Shown here: piece by piece, positions 14,470 to 18,932 of the stretch
Position numbering within the stretch: the stretch's first letter is position 1
Layout of the letters: each line of letters begins with the position of its first letter
From: CAMYLY01 sp039587215
Lineage (GTDB): Bacteria; Gemmatimonadota; Gemmatimonadetes; Gemmatimonadales; GWC2-71-9
Direction: 5' to 3'
Assembly: GCA_039587215.1 (NCBI GenBank)
Contig: JBDHIW010000034.1
Span: 1 to 18,932 of the forward strand
DNA: 18,932 nt
Made by a program: the position numbers and the translations under genes
Notes under the pieces: generated by a model
Seen by the model: only the letters and a program-made list of their open reading frames with translations
Told to the model about the DNA's origin: nothing
Databases searched by the model: none

Positions 14470-14498
14470 AACGTCCCGCGATTCCCGAGGGGTGTCAA
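14470..14498 (-). promoter_or_regulatory. Predicted promoter of the outer-membrane protein gene, leaderless geometry
   Basis: Minus strand: TTGACA (14498-14493), 17-nt spacer, GACGTT (14475-14470, second A and last T kept), then 6 nt to the ATG at 14463. There is no Shine-Dalgarno. It is divergent from the aspS promoter with 7 nt between the two -35 boxes. Confidence 0.5.
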
Positions 14499-14505
14499 GC
14501 CGTGC

Positions 14506-14534
14506 TTGTACCCCCCTCTGGCGCCCGTTATGTT
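14506..14534 (+). promoter_or_regulatory. Predicted promoter of aspS-phoH-7TM-HD transcript
   Basis: TTGTAC (14506-14511), 17-nt spacer, TATGTT (14529-14534). The expected start is near 14541-14543. The same TATGTT hexamer is the -10 of truA. No better promoter was seen closer to aspS, so the mRNA would carry a leader of about 235 nt. Confidence 0.42.
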
Positions 14535-14775
14535 GAGCGGACATGCACACTTGGCCGGCCCGAGATTGCGCGGATGCCCGAGCCGTCGGATGGGGGCGTC
14601 CGTCGTCGAGCGGACCCGCTGAGTGCCGGGGTCGGACGACCGTTCGGCCGCCTCGCGGGGCCTCTCCCTACCTGAACTCGAGCATACGGCCGGTCCGGAC
14701 GGACGGCCCTCCAGGGCGGACGGCAGGCGTCGGGCGACCGACGACGGCCAGTCCCGTCGACAGCAAGAGGACGAC
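14535..14775 (+). other. Long aspS 5' leader, possibly holding a small leader ORF
   Basis: About 240 nt without an established gene. An open frame of 78 codons starts at ATG 14543, within 2 nt of the predicted transcription start, and ends at 14779 so that its TGA overlaps the aspS ATG (ATGA). Its product would be Arg/Gly/Pro/Thr-rich without recognisable domains, and third-codon GC looks lower than in neighbouring genes, so coding is doubtful. A GGCCG/CGGCC hairpin surrounding the palindrome GTCCGGAC lies around 14688-14708. There is no T-box antiterminator motif and no U-tract terminator. AAGAGG at 14765-14770 is the aspS Shine-Dalgarno. Confidence 0.4.
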
Positions 14776-16503
14776 ATGAGTGCAACGGCGATGCGCACCC
14801 ATCGGTGCGGAGAGCTTCGGGCCGATGACGTCGGCCGACACGTGAAGTTGGCCGGGTGGGTGCACCGCCGCCGCGATCTGGGCGGGCTCGTGTTCCTGGA
14901 CCTCCGCGACCGCGACGGGATGGTGCAGGTGTCGTTCGGGCCCGACTGGACGTCGCCCGATCTGCTCGCGCAGGCGCTCGACATTCCGCCGGAATCGGTC
15001 GTCCTGGTCGAGGGCGAGGTCTGTGCGCGTCCGGACGAGGCGCGAAACCCCGAGATGGCCACGGGCGACGTCGAGGTCCACGCCTCGGTGCTGACCGTGG
15101 TCGGACCGGCCGAGGCGCAGCTCCCGATTCCCGTGTGGCGGACCAAGGGGGAGGACCTCCCTGCCGAGGAGCGTCGTCTCGAACATCGCTATCTCGACCT
15201 GCGCCGGCCTGAGCTGCAGCGCAACATCGAACTCCGGCACCGCCTGCTGCAGCGGAGCCGGACCGCGATGACCGCGATGGGCTTCTACGAGATCGAGACG
15301 CCCATTCTCACGAAGCCCACGCCCGAGGGGGCGCGGGACTTTCTCGTGCCGTCGCGGGAGCACCGCGGCCACTTCTATGCGCTGCCCCAGTCGCCGCAGA
15401 TCTACAAACAGCTGCTGATGGTGGCGGGGTTCGATCGGTACTTCCAGATCGCCCGGTGCTTCCGGGACGAGGACCTGCGGGCCGACCGCCAGCTGGAGTT
15501 CACCCAGATCGACATCGAGGCGTCGTTCGTTTCCAGTGACGACGTCTATGCCGTTCTAGAGAAGCTGTTCGTGGCGCTGTGGGACGAAGCCGGGCACACG
15601 TTGGCCCGCCCGTTTGCCCGGCTTTCGCACACGGAGGCACTCGAACGCTACGGTACGGACAAACCCGACGCGCGGTTCGGACTGCCGCTCGAGGATCTCA
15701 CCGCCTCGCTGACCGGCCGCGGGTTCGCGGCGTTCGACACGGCCGTAGCTGACGGCGGACGCGTACGCGGGCTGCGGGTCCCGGGTGGGGTGGCGCTGTC
15801 CCGCAAGCACATCGACGCGCTCACGGCGGAGGCACGCAGCGCGGGGCTCGGTGGGCTCGCGGTGCTCAAGCGGTCCGGCGACGCGTTGACGGGGCCGCTC
15901 GCCAAGCTCGAGGGCATGTCGCTCGAGTCGGCGGGGCTCGAAGACGGCGGACTGCTGCTGGTCTGCGCGGGAGGAGACGACGTGACGTCGGCTGGACTCG
16001 ATCGGGTGCGCCGCGGCGTCATCGAGCGGCTGGCGCTCCCGCCGGAGACGGAGCACGCCTTCCTGTGGGTCCACGAGTTCCCGCTCTTCGAGCGCGATGA
16101 GGACACGGGGCAGTGGGTGTTCGCCCACCACCCGTTCACGGCGCCGAACCCCGCCGACCGCGACGAGCTGATGGCCGGACGCTACGAGGGCATCCGGGCG
16201 CAGCATTACGATCTCGGGTACAACGGGAACGAACTCGGCAGCGGCTCGATCCGGATCACGGATCCCGCGGTGCAGTCCAGGGTGTTCGAACTCCTTGGGT
16301 TCGACGCGCCGCAGATCGAACAGCGCTTCGGGTTTCTGCTGCGTGCCCTGGCGATGGGGGCGCCGCCGCATGGCGGGTTCGCCGTGGGGTTCAACCGGGT
16401 CGCGATGCTGCCTTTCCGAAAACCACGGCCGCGCGGGCGCTGTTCGAGGGCGCGCCGGCGCTCGTGCCGCCATCGGAACTGGACGGGCTCGGGATCGAGG
16501 TGA
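14776..16503 (+). CDS. aspS: Aspartyl-tRNA synthetase AspRS with disrupted C-terminus
   Basis: Charges tRNA-Asp (and tRNA-Asn in non-discriminating forms). ATG 14776 has AAGAGG 5 nt upstream. The order of parts is normal for bacterial AspRS: OB-fold anticodon domain (1-110, GWVHRRRDLGG), motif 1 (GFYEIETPILTKPTPEG, 169-185), flexible loop, QSPQIYKQLLM (205-215), motif 2 (FRDEDLRADRQLEFTQIDIE, 229-248), the GAD insertion (about 300-420), and motif 3 (APPHGG...GFNRVAML ending at 545). After residue 545 the protein departs from the family and ends in an Arg-rich nonsense tail at 16503. The expected block between ML and FPKTT is missing and the frame is shifted. Motif 3 also has Asn540 where Asp is usual. 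It could be an assembly error or a real lesion. Confidence 0.9.
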   Translation: MSATAMRTHRCGELRADDVGRHVKLAGWVHRRRDLGGLVFLDLRDRDGMVQVSFGPDWTSPDLLAQALDIPPESVVLVEGEVCARPDEARNPEMATGDVEVHASVLTVVGPAEAQLPIPVWRTKGEDLPAEERRLEHRYLDLRRPELQRNIELRHRLLQRSRTAMTAMGFYEIETPILTKPTPEGARDFLVPSREHRGHFYALPQSPQIYKQLLMVAGFDRYFQIARCFRDEDLRADRQLEFTQIDIEASFVSSDDVYAVLEKLFVALWDEAGHTLARPFARLSHTEALERYGTDKPDARFGLPLEDLTASLTGRGFAAFDTAVADGGRVRGLRVPGGVALSRKHIDALTAEARSAGLGGLAVLKRSGDALTGPLAKLEGMSLESAGLEDGGLLLVCAGGDDVTSAGLDRVRRGVIERLALPPETEHAFLWVHEFPLFERDEDTGQWVFAHHPFTAPNPADRDELMAGRYEGIRAQHYDLGYNGNELGSGSIRITDPAVQSRVFELLGFDAPQIEQRFGFLLRALAMGAPPHGGFAVGFNRVAMLPFRKPRPRGRCSRARRRSCRHRNWTGSGSR

Positions 16504-16514
16504 AGGGATCGTGA
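16413..16514 (+). pseudogene. aspS: Out-of-frame remainder of the aspS 3' end
   Basis: Starting at 16413 in the frame +2 nt relative to the aspS start frame, the translation reads FPKTTAARALFEGAPALVPP and then SELDGLGIEVKGS before a TGA at 16512-16514. This is the normal AspRS C-terminus (FPKTT plus a GAPS-like segment). Its stop overlaps the phoH GTG as GTGA, showing that the ancestral gene ended here. Relative to E. coli AspRS about 12 codons are replaced by 2 nt, i.e. a deletion of about 34 nt at 16411-16412. Confidence 0.85.
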
Positions 16515-17461
16515 ACCGAGCCGTAACGCATCGCATCTCGGCCGAAGGGGCCGACCCGCTGATCCTGGGCGGCGTCAACGATGCGAACCTGCTCGAGCTC
16601 GAGCGTGCGACCGGTGTGCGCGCGTCGCTGCGCGGTGATCAGGTCACCCTCGCCGGCGAGTTGCCTGCGGTCGAGCGTGCCACGCCCGTCGTGGTCGCGC
16701 TCGTGGACCTGGCACGCATGGGCGAGCCGGTCGGGGTCGAGGAGGTCCGCCGCCTGCTCGACAACGGGGTGGCCGAAACCAACGGCGCGGTCAATGGGCT
16801 CAAGGTGGTGCTGCCCGGGATGCGGCGAACGGTGCAGCCGAAGACGCCGGGGCAGGGCGGGTATCTCGAAGCGCTTCGCGACAACGAACTCGTCGTTTGC
16901 ATCGGCCCCGCAGGGACGGGGAAGACCTACCTGGCCGTCGCGATGGCCGTGGAGGCGCTCGCCCGCAAGCGGGTGCGACGGGTCGTGCTCGCGCGACCGG
17001 CGGTCGAGGCGGGAGAGCGGCTCGGCTTCCTGCCCGGCGATCTGCAGGCCAAGGTCGATCCGTATCTCCGGCCGCTCTACGACGCGCTGGAGGACCTCAT
17101 GCCGTACGACCGCATCCAGAAGGCGCTCGACACGCGGACCATCGAGATCGCGCCGTTGGGGTACATGCGCGGGCGCACGCTGCAGGACGCGTTCGTCATC
17201 CTCGACGAGGCGCAGAACGTGACGGGCATGCAGATGAAGATGTTCCTCACGCGCCTGGGGCTGAACTCCCGCGCGGCCATCGTGGGGGACAAGACGCAGA
17301 TCGATCTGCCGAATCGGGAGGAGTCGGGGCTGATCCAGGTCGAGCGCATTCTTCCCGGCATCGACGGTGTCGAGTTTTGCTATCTCGAGGACGCGGACGT
17401 CGTGCGGCACCGGTTGGTGCGGGAGATCATCAAGGCGTACGCCGAGGACCAGGGCGCATGA
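16511..17461 (+). CDS. phoH: PhoH-family ATPase (PhoL/YbeZ type)
   Basis: P-loop protein of the PhoH family, linked by conserved neighbourhood to RNA and ribosome maturation (YbeY). It is 316 aa. Seen: an N-terminal KH-like region (about 1-90), Walker A GPAGTGKTYLA at 132-142, ARPAVEAGERLGFLPGD at 161-177, PLGYMRGRTL at 215-224, Walker B VILDEAQN at 229-236, and the sensor segment IVGDKTQIDLP at 257-267. The GTG at 16511 overlaps the ancestral aspS TGA. A purine stretch GAGGTGAAGGG precedes it. Its own TGA overlaps the next ATG (ATGA). The aspS lesion moves the in-frame aspS stop 11 nt earlier and so removes the tight stop-start coupling. Confidence 0.94.
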   Translation: MNRAVTHRISAEGADPLILGGVNDANLLELERATGVRASLRGDQVTLAGELPAVERATPVVVALVDLARMGEPVGVEEVRRLLDNGVAETNGAVNGLKVVLPGMRRTVQPKTPGQGGYLEALRDNELVVCIGPAGTGKTYLAVAMAVEALARKRVRRVVLARPAVEAGERLGFLPGDLQAKVDPYLRPLYDALEDLMPYDRIQKALDTRTIEIAPLGYMRGRTLQDAFVILDEAQNVTGMQMKMFLTRLGLNSRAAIVGDKTQIDLPNREESGLIQVERILPGIDGVEFCYLEDADVVRHRLVREIIKAYAEDQGA

Positions 17462-18932
17462 GTCGCGACGAACGCGGCCGATTGAACCTCGACCTGCCAC
17501 CGAGCGACCGGCCCGCCGTCGTGGCGGCCCACGCGATCCGCTGGGGCTGTCTCGTGCTGCTCGCGCTGCTGACGTTCCGCCTGTTCCCGATCGCGGGACG
17601 GCTCGACGTGCCGGTGCTCGCCGAGGGGGACATCGCGCCGGTCGAAGTGATCGCGCCCTTCGCCTACGATGTGCCCAAGTCGCCCGAAGAAATCGAGCGT
17701 GAGGCCGCGGCGATGGCCGCGACCGTGCCGTCGATCTACGTCTACCAGCCCGAGGGCGCCGATTCGGCGATGGTCGAACTCGACACGCTCGTCGCGCGGC
17801 TCCAGGCCGGGGTGGCCGGGGACACGCTGGACATTGCGGCGACCAGTGCGGGGGTACGGCTGACGCCGGCGGAGCTGACGTACCTCGCGGAGGGCGGCCG
17901 GCTCGCCACGTTCGAGCGCTCCGTGCGCAGCTTCCTCCAGCGACAGTTGCGCCGAGGCGTTCCACTGCCGGGAACGCTGGAGGCCGAACGCAGCCGCGAG
18001 GTCATCGTGCGGCGAGGTGAGGTCGAACGCTTTGCCCGGCGCGACACGTTGCTCACGTACGAGACGTTCCTCGAGAGTCGATGGGCCACGCACCCCGACC
18101 CAAATGCGATCTTGGGCGATCAGGTGCTCCTGAAGATCGTCGGCAGGCTGTTCCGTCCGACGCTGGTGTTCGACACGGACGAGACCACGCTCAGGCGCAA
18201 CGAGCTCCGGGCGACGGTGGATTCGGTCAAGTACCTGGTGCGGGCGGGCGAGCGGGTGATCGACGCCAACGAGCCGGTGACGCCCGGCGCCTTCGAGCGA
18301 CTCGCCGCGTTGCGCGCCGAGCTGGTCCGGCAAGCGGAGCCGACGGGCGCGACGTGGTGGGGCATTCTGGGGCAGGTGCTGGCCAACGGGATGATCCTCG
18401 CCGTCTTCTGGCTTCTGGTGATGCTCTATCGCCGCGACATCTACGACAATCTGCGCCACATGCTGGTGCTGACGGTCGTGTTCGCGGCCGTCGTCATCGC
18501 GTCCAAGGTGAACCTCACGTTTTCGGTCCGTCCCGAGTTGATCCCCATCCCGTTCGCGGCGATGACGGCGACGGCCCTCTTCCGCGGTCGGGTCGCCATG
18601 GTCGGCGCCATGGTCCTCGCGGTGCTGATCGCATCCCAGGCGGCCTACACGGGTGTCGATGCGGTCTTCACGGCCGTGGTCGGCGGCGTTGCTGCGGCCG
18701 TGAGTGTGCGCCGTATGCGCCACCGCGGTGATTTGCTCACGTCGGTCGTCTGGATTCTCGCGGCGTACGTTCTTGCGGAGATCACGATCGCCATGCGCAC
18801 GGGTGGTCCAGTCTCGGAGGTCTGGGCCGCGTCGGGGTGGGCGGCGGCGAATACGGTCATCTCGGCCGCGTTGGCGTTCCTGGTGCTTCCCCTCCTCGAG
18901 GCGGGCACGGGCATCACGACCGACGTGACGCT
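17458..18932 (+). CDS. 7TM-HD family membrane phosphohydrolase, PgpH-like (3' part outside window)
   Basis: The first 491 codons are open to the window edge. Layout: a short cytoplasmic tail, a membrane helix at about 26-44, then an extracytoplasmic region to about 300 of the 7TMR-HDED type (the EGDIAPVEVIAPFAYDVP segment and YLVRAGERVIDANEPVT are typical). Several hydrophobic helices follow from about 303 onward (303-325, 334-350, 362-378, 382-398, 402-418, 430-446, 463-480). The HD domain expected after them is outside the window. Characterised members such as Listeria PgpH degrade cyclic-di-AMP; that activity is inferred here. The position after phoH matches the widely conserved phoH-7TM-HD-ybeY order. 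The ATGA overlap with phoH and GAGGA 9 nt upstream support the start. Confidence 0.92.
   Translation, partial: MSRDERGRLNLDLPPSDRPAVVAAHAIRWGCLVLLALLTFRLFPIAGRLDVPVLAEGDIAPVEVIAPFAYDVPKSPEEIEREAAAMAATVPSIYVYQPEGADSAMVELDTLVARLQAGVAGDTLDIAATSAGVRLTPAELTYLAEGGRLATFERSVRSFLQRQLRRGVPLPGTLEAERSREVIVRRGEVERFARRDTLLTYETFLESRWATHPDPNAILGDQVLLKIVGRLFRPTLVFDTDETTLRRNELRATVDSVKYLVRAGERVIDANEPVTPGAFERLAALRAELVRQAEPTGATWWGILGQVLANGMILAVFWLLVMLYRRDIYDNLRHMLVLTVVFAAVVIASKVNLTFSVRPELIPIPFAAMTATALFRGRVAMVGAMVLAVLIASQAAYTGVDAVFTAVVGGVAAAVSVRRMRHRGDLLTSVVWILAAYVLAEITIAMRTGGPVSEVWAASGWAAANTVISAALAFLVLPLLEAGTGITTDVT

Noticed and set aside
14535..14775. T-box riboswitch before aspS
   Set aside because: No AGGGTGG-ACCGCG-like antiterminator, no specifier loop layout and no intrinsic terminator could be found.
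16375..16514. Programmed ribosomal frameshift in aspS
   Set aside because: A shift alone cannot restore the missing block of about 12 residues before FPKTT; no slippery heptamer with a downstream structure was recognised, so a deletion explains it better.

Overview
The window is a dense, high-GC bacterial chromosome segment. It carries housekeeping genes only and no mobile element, CRISPR array, tRNA or rRNA. GTG starts are frequent, 4-nt start/stop overlaps are common, and there is an outer-membrane protein with a signal peptide. Together with the mix of stand-alone LytR_C, YqeK, HEAT and HD-GYP proteins, this suggests a Gram-negative phylum such as Gemmatimonadota. That placement is an inference from gene style, not a phylogenetic result.

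Layout. (1) 1-1386, minus: truA followed by fsa, cut by the window edge, with an ATGA overlap. (2) 1477-2520, plus: trpD, divergent from truA. (3) 2507-3115, minus: lexA, sitting between trpD and trpC and convergent with trpD. (4) About 3200-12574, plus: an eleven-gene run trpC-trpB-HEAT protein-HD-GYP protein-trpA-folB-folK-panB-panC-yqeK-lytR_C domain protein, mostly with overlapping start/stop codons. It joins the last tryptophan steps, two presumed signalling proteins, folate genes, pantothenate genes, Ap4A hydrolase and a small membrane-anchored protein. (5) 12539-14463, minus: a putative beta-barrel outer-membrane protein followed by rlmN. The tail of rlmN overlaps the lytR_C gene by 36 nt. 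(6) 14776-18932, plus: aspS (damaged near its 3' end), phoH and a 7TM-HD protein that runs off the window.

Three observations stand out. First, four start codons (truA, trpD, folB, the outer-membrane protein) lie exactly 35 nt downstream of the first base of a TTGACA-like box. A plausible -10 box follows after 17 nt, and none of the four has a clear Shine-Dalgarno, so the predicted transcription start coincides with the start codon, i.e. leaderless mRNA. Second, trpB and trpA, whose products form one enzyme complex, are separated by a HEAT-repeat protein and an HD-GYP protein whose N-terminal ~90-residue regions look homologous. Third, aspS appears to have lost about 34 nt in motif 3, which throws the reading frame. 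The normal C-terminal sequence is still readable in another frame and still ends with the GTGA overlap to phoH.
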